DNA of 64,000 nucleotides from Vigna angularis (GCF_016808095.1 NC_068971.1:10428501-10492500); one strand, 5' to 3'; counted from the first letter of the stretch, positions 1-13,786 are shown. Numbers and translations are program-made. Notes: a model not told the origin generated them from the letters alone.

Positions 1-502
1 TGAATGATTCTTGGCTTTCTCCTTCCAAGCTCTGAACCAGTAGCCAGCGCTCCCCTCCATGCTCACATACGCCAATCGTACCTTCTCCTCTTCCGCTACT
101 CCTTGTAATTCGAAGAATCGCTCTGCCCAATTGATCTAGTTCAATGGATCTAATCCTTCGAACACGGGCAACTCCACCCTCTTCCTCCAATTGAACTGCT
201 CACCTTCTACGCCCCCAATTTCGTCCTCCCTTCTCGTTTTCCTATTGGCGTTCACAGGCTCTTGATTGTGGTCAGACTGTTCCCCTTGAGTGCAGTGTCG
301 TCCCCCCAATAATCGCAGCACTTCTTGAAGATCTTGGCGGATGGCCGCTAAATCTTGTCTCAATGTCGCGGTTTCGACCCTCAATCCGTCTATTGCAACC
401 TCCACCGCATCTAGCCGGCTCTCTACCACGTTCAGGCGTCCCTCATTTCTTCCCTCCATCTCACCGTTCTCTCTCTAAAGAATCCGGCAGGTCGGACCAA
501 TT
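1..502 (-). mobile_element. Ty3/gypsy leader and gag N-terminus, cut by window edge
   Basis: On the minus strand, just inside an LTR, a short leader is followed by a gag start at 459. The encoded N-terminus is a heptad-like coiled coil (residues about 10-50), then a basic stretch and the motif LPVFEGLDP that opens the gag capsid region of many plant gypsy elements. The frame continues beyond a TAG stop near 137 into WAERFFELQGV, which is also gag-like, so this copy is broken. The rest of the element lies left of the window. Confidence 0.7.
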
Positions 503-763
503 TGTTAGGTACCTGGGTTGGAAACCTAACAAGAACACACTCAAAAGATAGAAAGAACAATGAAAGAATGAGTTTCTATATTGAAATTGAGAACAAAGTA
601 CACTGATAGCGCTAATGGAGGCCTAATCCCCCTCGTAGTCCTAACGGAAGCCTAATCCCCCTCTTTTGGCCAAAGTCTAGATTTACAAAAGTAATACTCA
701 ATGATGCCCCTGACAACATAACAGGGTCTTATTTATACAATTTCTCCCTCAAATAGCCTAACA
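503..763 (-). repeat. 5' LTR of the minus-strand gypsy element
   Basis: The 261-bp block starts TGTTAGG and ends CCTAACA, a perfect short inverted repeat of the type that bounds LTRs. Read on the minus strand it holds a TATA-like TTGTATAAATAAG. A possible primer-binding segment (TTGGTCCGACCTG) follows it directly. It abuts copia-derived sequence from 764 on, so the gypsy element probably inserted into an older copia element. The partner LTR is outside the window, so the target duplication cannot be checked. Confidence 0.65.
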
Positions 764-774
764 AACTTTCCCTG

Positions 775-911
775 ACATCACCATTTTGTTAATTCCAATT
801 ATCAAATTGGCAAATGTTTCCATGAAATCATTGAGAGGTCCCCATCCGCGAGGTAGTTATATATGTAGCAAGCTCGATACATGATCTGTATACTCCTTTG
901 TTGAGGGGGAA
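775..911 (+). pseudogene. Ty1/copia RNase H C-terminus remnant with polypurine tract
   Basis: Two frames together give FVNSNYQ and then LANVSMKSLRGP and YICSKLDT, matching the usual copia ending ([16 protein letters not shown]...ICSKLG.YDLY). At least one frameshift and one stop (TGA in the LDT*SVY stretch) break it. It ends in TTGAGGGGGAA, a copia polypurine tract, just before an LTR-like start. Confidence 0.65.
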
Positions 912-1062
912 TGTTAAAAGTAATGTACTCATAATAATAATATAAATAGAACAGATTGCTTGTGACTTAATTCATTGCGTATTTTTGTAACTATCCTTTG
1001 TATTTATGATTTCTCGGAAAGAAAAATGTGTTCTGTTCATGATTCAAACCCAGAATTCATCA
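912..1062 (+). repeat. Probable 3' LTR of the decayed copia element
   Basis: The block begins TGTTAAAAG directly after the polypurine tract and a plausible CA end lies at 1061-1062. Its roughly 150-bp length matches the other copia LTRs in this window (153 and 157 bp). The 3' border is inferred only from the terminal CA. Confidence 0.45.
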
Positions 1063-1338
1063 CGAGTCCTCATTTTCTCTCTTTCTCACAATTTTAATTT
1101 AATTTTTTTAAAGATCCCCCTGCCCTCCCCAACTTATTCATGATGCTCTATCTATCTAAGCCACTGAATTTTTTACTTTGACTTTACCTTGTCTAAAAGA
1201 AATTCAGATGTGATGTAAATCAACTATATCTGCATTTTGTCGATTCTAAAAGAAATGTTTGATCTATATTTCACCTTAATTATTCACATGGTCTATAATT
1301 TACAGTGTCTTATCTATTTTATGATTCATATTATATAG

Positions 1339-4300
1339 GAAATAAAATCAGTCAAAGAATCAGTTGCAAAATGTTACCTTGACCAATTAAAAGAATTACA
1401 GCAAACGGTCGATCTCAAACAGAAGGAATTGGGGGATCTCAACAAAGCTTGTGCTGAACAAAGACATGCCCTGGAAGACCTTAATGAAAGGCTTAGTGCT
1501 TCTACACAGTCGTGTGCTGAAGCAAATTCAATAATAAGTAGGTATGGATTAGTTAATTCGTCTGTACTTCTGTACCTTATAATATCATTTTTGTTTTAAT
1601 GTTTCTTTTAATTATTGCTTTAAGTTGTTCATGTTGATTTAGTTTCAGCTGTTCCTTGGTTGATTGGTGTTTTATGTTACATAGTGAATTGACAATACAG
1701 ATATGGTTTCCCCTAGTTATTCCTGTCATAGTAATCTATACAATGAATTGGGCTGGATCTAAGTTCTAAAAGTTGTATTATTTATGCTGACAGTATAGTA
1801 ACTATCTCTTTGTCGTTGTGTAGTCAAAAGGTAAACATAGCTGAACTGAAGGAACAATTAGATGATGAGCGGACTCAACGAAAGGAAGAGCGAGAAAAGG
1901 CTGCAGCTGATCTAAAAGCTGCTGTTCATAAAGCCCAGTCTGAGGCTGAAGAGGAATTAAAACGCCTCTCTGATGCTGCCTTAAGAAGAGAAAGAGAGCT
2001 ACAGGAAGCAATAAATAAGCTTCAGGTTTGAAAGTTTTGATGCTAAATTTGTAAGAAACTTCTCCCTTTGTACTATTAGAAGCTTACGTTCTTTCTCAAT
2101 ATATGTTGTAGGAGTCAGAGAGAGAAATGTCTTTGCTGGCTGAAACCTTGAGGTCCAAGCTGGTATTGTTTCAATTTTGGTCCTGTTAGTTGAAGACCGT
2201 TTTTTTCACTGTATAAATTTCCTCTTTATATTCCTTTTCTTTTGCAGGAGGATACTAGGCAAAAGTTGGTTGTATCTGATAATAAAGTTCGCCAATTGGA
2301 AACCCTAGTACATGAAGAGAAACTAGCCGCTGAAAATGAAGTGAAGGTAATCGGATAATCTTATATAGATTATTGTGTTACTTTATCATATTTTGCTTGA
2401 TATCAAGCTGAAAATAAATTTTAATTCATGGAGCAGAAAGTAGAACATGAACAACAGGAAACAAGAAGATTAAGGAAAGAGCTTGAGAGCGAAAAGGTAG
2501 ATATATGTGAAACATATAAGTGAATACAAAGTTGACTTTATCTGACTATTACTAATACTGCTCTTCATCCAAAGGAAGAAAGATTTATAGTTTATATGCT
2601 TCTTTGTTTTCTAATTGGGTGTTTTTGTGTTCTATATCTTATCCTCTTTCTTTAAGCTCCCTTTTTTCCTGCGGGTCAAATTTCCTTATTTGAAGCCGAG
2701 GTTTTTGTTGATGTTGTTAGCAGGCAGCACGAGAAGAAGCATGGGCTAAAGTTTCTGTTCTTGAGCTTGAGATAAATGCTGCAATGAGAGATCTTGATTT
2801 TGAAAGGCGGAGGTTAAAAGGTGCTAGGGAAAGACTAATGCTTCGGTAAGACTAGATTTGATGTTGATTATAATCATTGAACATTTGTGATTTGAAAAGT
2901 TGGGGATTTGATGTTGATTATAATAATTGGACATTTGTGATTTGAAAAGTAGGTAGAATCCCCAACATAGACTACACTGACTACACTTGCATAGTAGACT
3001 TCTAAATTTGGCCCATCTCATAGGATTTGGTCCTGATTCACATGGGTTAGGGTCAAAAAAGCCCACAGAGCCAAAAAAAGCCTTTATTGAAAAAGTCCAC
3101 AGGACCAAAATATCCACAAAGCCTTATAAGTTAGGATCAATCCATGTATCTTTCTTTTTAGCGTGAAAACAATATAGTAATAAACTATTATCATTATAAG
3201 TTTGTATATTTAACAAAAACGAATATTAACATTAAGTGTAACTGAGAAACAACATAAAAAACGAGGTTTATCCACGGCTTCCAATTTATCCTCATTGCCC
3301 TTGTAAATATTTGGAGAACATATTAATAACTCAAATAGTAGTCCTTCAGGAGGACAAAAGAAAATAAACAACTAAAGCTGCAACCAATCATCAAATATGT
3401 TTGAGATATAACTATTTTCCTTATCCAATGGAACTAAGCAGTTATGTTTACTGATATCTTTGAACATTAAAAACCAAAAAGATTTTGTGTCTGGCAGTTT
3501 ATAGAGAAGAGAGCATTCTATCAAGTAAAGCTTCAGCAGAACTAAGCTAATCAATCAAGATACAAATTTCTCTTAAGAGACTTCTATAGATAATTTTAAG
3601 CAATCACAGGCCACTAACAATAAAATGGGCCTAAGTGCAACAACCCTCCCACTAATACTTTAAAGCCAACCAAAAAATAAACTTCCAAACACGCTGCTGT
3701 GCTGCTTACAAATCTAACTCAGATTGCAAAATCTAAGAGACAATAAAACAACCTCAAACTATCCTTAACAAAACAAACCCAAGGACAGGCAACTATATTG
3801 TCAAATCTCTTCCTGATGTAGTCTTAGTAAGTTTTTTGTTTTTTTTTTGTTGTAAACATAACATCATATAAAGAGAGAAAAGACAGTTTATGTAGAAGAA
3901 TATTAGAGTTTATGATATTCAGAACATTGAATTTTGTAATTAAAATTTGAAACACTGAAATTGTAGTACTGTAATAGCGAAGTGGTGAAATTAGATTCGA
4001 CGATTTAAATAAAGATTGATTATGTGGTGGAGGTAATATATGACTTCATCCTATTTCTTCTAAAAAGTTTGTGTATCTGATGTCAACTTATTGGATATTA
4101 GAGGCAATAATGTTAGCAGGTTTCGCTTTTAAAAGGAGATGGTGGTACGAATTAATTTAGTTTTAAGGCTAGCCCCACCCAATCCTATCCCAACCCACTT
4201 TACATGGGGTTTAAGGGGTTGGGGCTTTAGAAAAGCCCCCCATTGAATGGGCTAAAAATATAGGGTTTAGTTTCAGAGGGGACCAGGGCTAACCCATGGG

Positions 4301-6109
4301 TCAAGGGTTCAAATGACACCTCTACTGCATAGAATATCAGAGGATATTTGTGTTATAACAATTATCCCTTTATGCAGATTAAATTAGATAGGAACTTTCT
4401 AATGAGATCTTCACAAGGATCATGTATACTAGGATTTTATAAATATTACTCTGATGGATCTTAACTAACTCTTAAACTGATCTAAAAGTAAAATGAGACA
4501 AAATGGATGTAGAAACATGTTCAGCAAGAGTTGGAGTATCCAAAAGTTTAGGGAGCCTTGTTTAAAAGATATTTTTGGAGTATTTGTTGCTTATAAAACT
4601 TTTTCTATTGCCATCTCTGTAGAGAATGTCTGTAAAAGAACGTTTGTGACTAAGTTGATGGCTTTGACTGCAAAAGAAGGAATTTTGTTGCTAATTGTGT
4701 TACTTTGATTTGAATATATACTACTCAGCAACGTTATTTATATTGAGAATGTGGATACTGGTGTCCATAAGTACGTATTGTCATTCATATCGATTTGATT
4801 TCAACTGAATTTTACAAGTCCTAGCTGGTTATTGTACTACTGAATCATAGTATGTGAAGTCTATGTTGACAGTTATGCTTTGGTAATGCATCATGTACAC
4901 CTCTTGCATTCTTCATAATGATTGTAGATTTCTAGATTTTGCAGCTGAAGCTCTCTGATGCCTTGCAGGGAAACACAGCTTCGATCATTTTATTCCACTA
5001 CTGAAGAGATACAAGTTCTGTTTGCTAAGCAACAGGAACAATTGAAATCTATGCAAAGAACTCTTGAAGATGAAGAAAATTATGACAATACTTCTGCAGA
5101 AATGGATGGAATCATTGGTGGAACCTCGGGCAGAGAAAAAGATGATGGATACCATAGCCAAAATGATGCCAAGACAGGGTCAACTACTTCTGCACAAAAG
5201 GTCAACATAGATCAGGTTGAAACATCAAGCAATGACGCAAGTGTCACTGAGAAGCATGACTGTGATATAAGAAGTGAAGAATGTCAAAATACACAAGAGG
5301 CAGAGTTCACCAGCGCTGCCCATGAACATAGTGTCAGAGGTGGCTATGGTTATAAAATCGATGGTATTGGCACAGACAATGTATTGGAGAAAGATACTGC
5401 TGTAGGCACTGAAAAAGTTCTTGAAACGGAAAGTCCTATAAACCAGGGTGAACAGAATATTGATTTGAACAAGTGTTTAGGTGGGGACACAATGCAAATT
5501 GATGATGATGATAACAATGTACAAGAAACTGAGGAGCTTGCTCACATACCTTCTCGTGAAGGTTTGCATCACCATCAATCGAATAATCCTTTAGACACTC
5601 AGAAGACCATTGACGATACTGAAGTTGAAGGCACAATCACAACAGCAGACCTTTTAACTTCTGAAGTTGCTGGTAGTTGGGCTTGCAGTACAGCCCCTTC
5701 CATGCATGAAGAAAATGAATCTCTAAGAAGCAGAGATACTAATGAAGGTTCAGGAGCATTGCATGATTCAAACGTCGTGGTGGCTGAGAGTCAGACTACA
5801 CTTTCTGATGCTGCAGTTGCCAGACAAAATGCACGTCGAGAACTAAGTGAGATGATTGGCATTGTTGCTCCTGATTTGAGGGAGCAATTTGGAGGTTCTG
5901 CATACGATTGTGACCAAGAGAGAAAAGACGGAGGCTGTTCATCTGACTCGGATACTGAGAGTTGTAGCAACACTAGCATGGATAACGTAGCGGATGCAAA
6001 GGGTGGATCGATATCTGATGACGAAACTCAGGTTAGTTACCATGATGAGGAGGATAAAAAGCAGGGTGATACAATGGATGAAGATGATGAAGACACCCAA
6101 GAAGATTGA
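1339..6109 (+). CDS. FHA-domain/coiled-coil protein, C-terminal part (7 exons seen)
   Basis: Seven in-frame exons with GT..AG borders can be joined: 1339-1541, 1824-2025, 2112-2162, 2248-2346, 2437-2496, 2724-2845 and 4969-6109, giving 625 residues to a TGA stop. The first six exons encode an almost continuous, charged coiled coil rich in E, K, Q and L. The last exon opens with RETQLRSFYSTTEEIQ and FAKQQEQLKSMQRTLEDEEN, then a long acidic low-complexity tail, a conserved-looking block (LSEMIGIVAPDLREQFG) and a D/E-rich end. From memory this matches plant FHA-domain proteins of the At2g45460 type. The FHA domain itself would be encoded upstream of the window, so the assignment rests on the C-terminal half only. 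The molecular role is not established from sequence. The last intron (2846-4968) is 2.1 kb. Another coiled-coil nuclear protein is the main alternative. Confidence 0.75.
2858..2950 (+). repeat. Two-copy tandem repeat of about 46 bp in an intron
   Basis: The segment TTTGATGTTGATTATAAT..TTGAACATTTGTGATTTGAAAAGT occurs twice in a row with a few substitutions, just inside the long last intron of the FHA-type gene. Confidence 0.8.
4150..4330. mobile_element. Possible decayed hAT-like MITE remnant
   Basis: This intron stretch is rich in GGGTTGGG/CCCAACCC-type words and ends near GGGTTCAAATGACACCTCTA. The composition resembles the two hAT-type MITEs near 20.5 and 30.3 kb. No clean terminal inverted repeat or target duplication was found, so this is only a resemblance. 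Confidence 0.25.
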
Positions 6110-7707
6110 TTTTCCTGCGTTGTTGGAGATTGTACATAGTTATTCTGGTATGTATTAGTTGTATAGATACCGAAGGAATCTCCTGTATTTTTTGCAATTT
6201 CCCTAGCTCCCTACCCCCTTCCTTTGTAATTATATTAAGGCATGTTTTTGCATTCAATTAATGAAAAATTATTAAATGCGATTTTGCTTCATTAAATGGA
6301 AATAGTTTGATAAAAAAGTATGAAGTTGCTAGTTAATACATGCTTCAAGTAGTCCATCTAGGGAAATGACATACCATTTTGATTTTTATCTATACAAGCA
6401 TGTTAAAGTGTCAGTCTGTCGAATTTGACTATAACTTATTTACTGAAAAATTTACCATGTGTGCCTGGTATATGAAACTCTGGTTCGCCGAGCTAATAAC
6501 ATAAATGTTAATATATTACCACTTTGCCATATTGTCGTTATAATATGTATTTTATGGATATGTTGTAGAAATAAAAGGTGGAATATGACCATTATATATC
6601 ATAAAATTTGTTCGTTGTCTGATATTAGGAAGGAAATAGAAGTGCTGAAATGGATTCGTTATGATGTTTGGTATATAGTAAGATAAAAGAATAGAAATTG
6701 ATAATGTATTGGACAAATAAAAATATTCCCTTGTATTATGCATTTTTCAGCTTAAAAGTTCTTGCCCTAATTCTTGTGGTAAGTGAGAGAAATACTAGAA
6801 CGGAAATCTTGAAAGGGGCAAAAGACAGGAATTCAGTGTAAATGCAAAAATAGGGAAGAACTTAGGATTTGTAATGTATAGGCGATCATTAGAACGCATT
6901 TCCCCACTATTAATATAAGACTTGTTTGATTTAGAATTAATGGAGGAGCTTGAGACTTTAAGTGCTTAAATGAACTGTTCGATTTCTTAGTCATATTTTT
7001 TATACTCTGCATTCATATAATTTAGCAAATATTCGTGTTCTAAGCTGTTTTAGACTTTCAGAAGATCACAGTCCGTTATCTGATAAAACTTTAGGAACGT
7101 GTTAACGTCAAATCAAAGGACAGTCTAGAATATGGACCTCGTGGTTTGTAGGTTAGAAATATATGCCCGAATATCTGTGCTCGAATATATCTTAGTTTTA
7201 TCATATAAAAAATTATACGTAAATAACATTAGTAATGTGCATATAATAATTTATTTGGAACCTAAGATTAAACATTCTCAAAAGAAAGTGTCACGAGATA
7301 AGAATCGGTCTGATATTATTCTCGAATTTACTAAAAGTTTGATCATGCACGTAAGATCTCTATAATACTTCCAAAATTGTTAGAATAGATGGTATAATAA
7401 GTTAAGAGATATGTAAAAGCAAGATTGTAAGGTGATGGCAGATACAGTGGTGCATGAGAGAGTCCAGTCTCTGTAACAATCTGTGGGAAAATGAATTGAA
7501 TTCATAGAGCTATAATTGTACACGTTTAAAAATGTGACGATGATGATGGTAATAGAAGACGATGGAAGCTAAGTGATGTTGATGATGATGAGAATGTGTA
7601 CCAATTTTGAAGGCAATCAATGCCACTGGATAATTGAGTGGCAGAGAGTAAGATCATAGATTTCTCATTTGAATGCAAGGCAAATTGTGATGGTGAGGTG
7701 GACCACA

Positions 7708-7720
7708 CACATATACATAC

Positions 7721-7814
<94 letters not shown>
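7708..7814. repeat. (TA)n microsatellite with ACATAT lead-in
   Basis: About 90 bp of uninterrupted AT dinucleotides, preceded by ACATAT units. Short open frames of repeated Tyr-Ile here are artefacts of the repeat. Confidence 0.95.
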
Positions 7815-7816
<2 letters not shown>

Positions 7817-9097
7817 AGTTTTGATGGTGAGAAATGAATGTGCAAACAGTAAATGCATAAATAGTGCATGTGAAACTACACCTCTTCAACTTGTGATTTA
7901 TTCCACTGATATTCTGTTAACTTTATTTTATTGCTTTTTGTGCATTTCCCCCATGCAATATTACTTTACCAAACCCAAAAATATTTTAATTTGATAATTG
8001 TTTATGGGATACTTTAGGGTAACTGAAATTTCTAACTACTGTTTTCTTAGTTCCCCTGAAAAACAAGGGTAATAAAAAGATCATGTCCACATACTTCAAG
8101 AGTTTAATTTATATAAAAATAAATTTAGAATTATGATAGGTTAACAAATTTTTTAACAATTTTTTGACAATAGACTATATGTCATTATTTTATTGACTAA
8201 TATATTTGAAAGAGACCAATCACAGGTTATCACATAGGTATTGTAAAAAATTGTTTAAAAAAAAATTGTTAAAAAAACATTTTCCATAAATTTATTCAGG
8301 AAAAAATGGTTTCTCTTTTTAATACGTTAGAGAAAAACTCCACTTTGTGTAAGTATTTTTGGGGAGAAATAAGTTCATAGGTGGGGATTGCAATAAATTA
8401 TTTAACAAAAGTTGCCACTTTTTTTTCTGAATTTATAATATTTAATGTAAGCAAATGACTTGAAAAAAATGTTGTGTTAGCAAAAAAAAGAAGAAGTTAT
8501 TCCCTTGCTTCAAAATAACATTGGCAACTAAAAGAAATATGGATAAGTTGTAGTGAAAAAAAGAAGAAAACATAGGGTATAAGATATTAAGATGGTGTTG
8601 AAAATGGGTAGGGATTTTGATATCATAGTTGACTAGTTGGTCACGTAGTGCAAGTATTTTGGTGGTAGTAATACAAGAAATGAGTGAAGGGTTGTGTTGT
8701 GGTCCTTGTCCTCATCAAATACCTACACCTTCCTTGTTCAAAAGGGTATGATGAGGGGCTCAAGAACAACCCTTCTTTGGTAAAATATCTTACTTTTATT
8801 ACTTTTTTCATATTTTTACACTTTTCCATCAAAAATTGTTTTAAATCACTTTCACAATATAAACTCTCACTTACATTTATGCATTTTACTTCTCTTTTCC
8901 TTTCTTCCTTCACTACTACTATATGAAAATGACTCCCTTTAACTCCAGATCAAAATAACCCCACAAACTTTGCCCTACCTTGACACATCACTTTCCTACC
9001 TACATCAATATCCACCTATGTCTCTCTCACTTATCACTTTCACCCTAAATCTACGACTCCAATATTTGGCAAAACCACTCAAATATAATGTAATTTT

Positions 9098-9302
9098 TTT
9101 CAAAATTACAAAAATAATAATTTAAAAGAATTATGAAAGTAGATAAATTGTAATAAGGTGACATAATTTTATTATAGAAAATTCGTGTCAAATTGATATG
9201 ACTTTATTATTTATGTCACTTTAATACGATTTATCTACTTTTTAACACAATTTATCTATTTTTATAATTCTTTTAAAATTTGTTTCATTTTGGTAATTTA
9301 AA
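9098..9302. mobile_element. Inverted-repeat (MITE-like) element
   Basis: The left arm (TTTAAAAGAATTATGAAAGTAGATAAATTGTAATAAGGTGACATAA, in pieces) matches the reverse complement of the right arm, which carries an extra duplicated AAAGTAGATAAAT segment. The arms enclose a short loop near 9165-9205. Such near-perfect hairpins in plant spacers are usually MITEs. No target duplication was identified, so the class is unknown. Confidence 0.5.
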
Positions 9303-11813
9303 AAAAATGCACCAAATGCATGAAGCTTAAAACAATTTATTCATCTTACCATCTTGGTTAACCAATCTATGATGATGTATAGTTAGCAAAATTTCACAAA
9401 TTTTTTAGGTAATTTTTGTTTTTGTTTTGTGGGCATGTGAAATGGTGAGGCAAAGTTGGACAAGATATATACTAGCTTCCACTATATGGCATGATGATAG
9501 ATAAACAAAAACCATCCAGTGAATGTGAGAAGGAGGCATGGTGGTCATGATGATGAGGAAGAAGATGAAGCCAAAATGGGGTTCATTTTCCAAATAAATG
9601 AGCATGGCTTTGGTACTCAATTACATGAAGAAAAGGGACAAAATAAGGGACCTAACCACATTGACTACTTAACCCTTCCCTTCCATACAACACTCATTTC
9701 TTCCTTTGGCTCCTTCTAACAATAAACACGTGACTCTCACGTGCCTCCCCATGTGCCTCTTCTTTTCCCCTTCCTCTCTTCCATTGGTGCCTCTAAAGTT
9801 ACACGAATACCCATTTCTTTTCATTATTATATCATTCTATAAAATATTTCGTCTTACGTTTTGTAATTTCTCTTTTTGACCCACATTTCTATTTTGTCGT
9901 ATTTTCTTTCTCCAACTCCAACTAATTAATTAATTCGTTAATCCTGGTTACGTGTCTAATAAGGTGTACAGATAGCATAAATAAACAAAGATTTTGGTTG
10001 TGTTTTCGATTAAGCATAATGACAATGTTATATAATTTCATTGTTGAATAGAATCTTAACACGTAAAGACAAACATTCAATGTGAACGAGGACAAAGTGA
10101 GATTAGAAAATGTTTGGTATACTTTCGAGACAAAAACCTCCTTAAGACAACTCTTAGCTATTTTATATCCAACAAATAACAACTTTTCATAATTTATTGC
10201 TTATATAAACATAATAGAATAAAATGAATAGGTTTGTTAACGTTGGAGATACTATTAAAGATAAGATAAATTTAAGTAATTACAAAATTTATTTTATAAA
10301 TTAGTTTTGTATTATTGAAATAAATTTAAAATCTATTTTTTAAAATCTGAAATTTATAATAAAATTTATTATTTATTGAATATATAATGTAATTAATTAT
10401 TGAGTTGCTATTAGATTATCCTTTCTAATCTCATTTAATGTATAGCTTTTTAATGTGAAAAATGTGTTATAAATATCACGTCAACTAAAAATAAAATAAA
10501 TTTAAAATATATAAGTGAATGTAAACATTATCTTAATCTGATCTATAAATTAGGTTTAAAATTTACTTTCTAAAAATTAATAAGTATTATGAAAGTGGTT
10601 ATTCATAAATTAAAAAAAAAGTTTTGATATGGGTGTTTGTTATTAATCTCTAAAATTGATTTTAACCTAATAAAAAGAAGAAAACAAAAGAAAAATGTGT
10701 AGTGTTGAGAAATGAATGGTATAAAGAAATGATCCGTCAACTTCCACTGCGAGAGGTTCAGACCAAGTTGTTGCTGGTTTTGAAAATTCCTCTCATCTCT
10801 TTCGGTCGAAATGATTATCAAAGAATGAACATAACAACATTTCAATTTACTCACTTTTTTCATACTACCAAAATCCAAAATGCTACAATAAATAATATTG
10901 ACTGTCAAAGAACAACTTAATTAACCTAATCAAAAGTAAGACAAGTTGTGATGTTAATTGATTATTAGGCCAAAAGAAAATGATTAATTATTATTATTTT
11001 TACAAAGTTTTTGTGATGTTAATCCCCAAACACGGTTCTTCTTCCCCCCAATACCTCCTATTATAGTAGTGGAATAGGGTTGACCTAATTGTATATAAGT
11101 ATAAATGCAATGTTTCATTTAATACTATAAACCTAAACTTGAAAGAAGCATGGCTACATTAATCTAATCAATACTTATTTACATCTTTCACCTTTACCAA
11201 GTTTTCAAATTTCACTCTTTTCAATCAATGTGTCTTTCTTGTAATACCAACTTTAAAATACCAAAATACATTCATTTTAATATGTGTGTGTGTGTATTAG
11301 GTCAAGACTATAAGGCTGTTAATAAAGTTGACAAATTCAAAAAAGTAATTTAGTTAGAGACCAATATGCATTTCTCAATCATGTTTTTAATTTTATATAT
11401 TTGATTTACAAGGTAGTCAAATTTTGAGTACCAAAAAAATTATATTAATAATTTAAGTGAGGGAGATTTGTTTGAAGAATGTATAGTATGAAAGTGGAGG
11501 GAGAGAGTAACATTTAGAAGTTAAATTAAATAGGTCCCATTATTTATGGTTTAAAGAGACATGTAGACATCTTACATTAAATTTTCTACTGCATGTTTTA
11601 GCTATGACTTTTACCAGTCAAATTCAAACCACTCTTATTTTCTTCACTATTGCATCTTCACCTTTATTTCTAACTTTCTTCCTTACATTATAATCTATTA
11701 CTATTATCATAACAAACTAAAACCAACACATTCTATACATTGCAAGAATGCACTCCATATATAATAATCAACTTCAAATTGCATTGCATGGATTGAAATT
11801 AAATTAAGAGTAT

Positions 11814-11815
<2 letters not shown>

Positions 11816-11888
<73 letters not shown>
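11816..11888. repeat. (TA)n microsatellite
   Basis: Uninterrupted TA dinucleotide array of about 70 bp. Confidence 0.95.
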
Positions 11889-11893
<5 letters not shown>

Positions 11894-13519
11894 AATTAAA
11901 ATTATGGAGAAGAGTTAGCAGTCAAATTCTGATAACAAAGATGAAACAAAAAGACTTAACATACATATATTAATGAAATCAATTGCAATAAAATTATTAA
12001 ATAACAACTCATTCTTAAAAAAAATTAAACATTACATTGAATAAGTTATATATTATTTTATAAGTTAAAAAATATTAGTATCTAAAATAATATTTGTTAC
12101 GATCGTAAATTAGAATTTAAATTAATCTTTAATATTAATTATTAAGGTTTTAACTATAAAAAAGAAGTATTTTATATAAAATTGGAGATTAATTTAGAAT
12201 TAATAATAATAAGTAAATCAAATTTTAAAAGTTAATTTAAATTTTAATTCATAAATTAATTATAATTTTTTATTCATAAAAACTATTTTAAATAAGTAGT
12301 ATCTAACTTATGTTACTTGCAAAAATGCAGTTGAGAATCTACCACTCAAAAATCAAATTTTTTATGTTTAATTAAAAAGTTCTTGTAAACAGTATAAGTG
12401 ACAGAAATATCTTCTTGGAATGAAAATAGAGAAGTGATTGGGATGAAAATAGATAAGTGATAGTATGAGATACATAATTTTTTTACATTTATTTAATATT
12501 ATTTTTTTTTAATTATTTTTTTCAAAAATACAATTTTTTTTTTAAATTTAATGTGTGTCTTCTTACTCGTACTCATGAAAATAACATGTTATAGACTTAT
12601 TCATCTTTCCAAAAGAAAAAATCAAATTGTCTGTAATAAAGAATACTTATTTCTCAGGATCCTATTGGAGATCTTTTAACTGACATTTTGATGAGAAACA
12701 ATTGATATTTGGGCATATGAAGACCCTATATATTGATTGTGTAGTTAATAAAGTAATCAGTTCTGAGCAACCTAGGACCATATAATGCATGAATACTCAA
12801 ACCCAAAAACTTAATGTTTTCATAAATACTTGAATCAAAGTTGTTTTGATTATATGAGTAATCTTGAAGTTAATAAAGGGTGAGTTTCTGATGAAGAAGT
12901 TTGTTGAAAAGTGATGGTATCTCAGTGACAGAAGTTGAGTTGACATGATGAGTAAAAACATTGGAAATATTTTTACTGTGGAAGAAGGAAATGTATGTGT
13001 TGTGAGAGAAAGGAAGAAGGTGAAGAAGGAAGTGGGGAACCACAGGGTTAGGAGGAACAATAACTGCGGAAACTAGAAGCAAGAACACATTGGCCCATTT
13101 TAAATGAACCTGGAATAAATGCATGTTATCGATTTTGAATGTGATGTCACACTTATCTTCTTCTATTCTACTATCATAATTAGTACAAGTAATTTGATCA
13201 CAAGGCAGATGACTTTTATGAGTAGTTTTTGTGGTTTGAAGATCCCATGGAAAGAGTGAGAGGACCTAAACTGAAAGGGAAACTTCTAAACTATTCCAAA
13301 AAGTGTAACTCAACTTACTGAATAATGGGTACGGTGCTTTTTCTATGTGCCCCCCCTATCCTTCTCAATTTCTCAATGTTACCCACCATCCCAAGTTAGA
13401 CTCTGAACCAAAGCAATCAAAAAGGCATAGAAAGAAGAGTGTCATTTTTCTTCATCCTCTTCTGCTTTCCCTCATCTATTGCTGCCCTTTGTAATCATGA
13501 GTCCTTGTGCCATCATTGC

Positions 13520-13649
13520 TATATAAAAGTCTCTCTCTTTCTCTCTCTCTCTCTCATTATCTCTCATACAAACACAAGATCACAGCTATATTATAACACT
13601 TTTTCTTTCACCCTAGTAGTTTCCTACCAAGTTCTTCTCACCTATAAAA
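13520..13649 (+). promoter_or_regulatory. Candidate TATA boxes and CT-rich tract of the ZPR gene
   Basis: TATATAAAA at 13520-13528 is followed by a CT dinucleotide tract (about 13530-13558), a common layout of plant core promoters and 5' leaders. A second TATAAAA lies at 13643-13649. Either could set the transcription start upstream of the ATG at 13787; the sequence does not decide which. Confidence 0.45.
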
Positions 13650-13786
13650 ACCCCTTGTAGCCTATTTGTTACACCTCACAATCCATTTTTTGTTTATTTG
13701 TTATTCTGTTTTGTAAGTGAACTTTTATTCTCAAGCTTATAGCTCTTCTTCTCTGAAAGGCCTTGGCTTTTTAGAAGGGAAACAGC

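Larger units (their letters stand above)
6110..13480. other. Gene-free AT-rich spacer
   Basis: The FHA-gene 3'UTR probably runs to about 6270. After that I see no convincing gene on either strand. The stretch holds a (TA)n array at 7725, a MITE-like hairpin near 9098 and a (TA)n array at 11816. Short open frames here (for example on the minus strand at 12797-13124) show no recognisable domain. Confidence 0.6.

Noticed and set aside
7526..7994. Open frames encoding long Tyr-Ile runs on both strands
   Set aside because: They are translations of the (TA)n microsatellite.
10603..10920. Frames of about 72-101 residues in the AT-rich spacer
   Set aside because: Low complexity, no homology I recognise, no gene-like composition.
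12797..13124. Two overlapping minus-strand frames with hydrophobic starts
   Set aside because: No recognisable family, no clear promoter or splice context, and overlapping frames in a different phase; too weak to call a gene.
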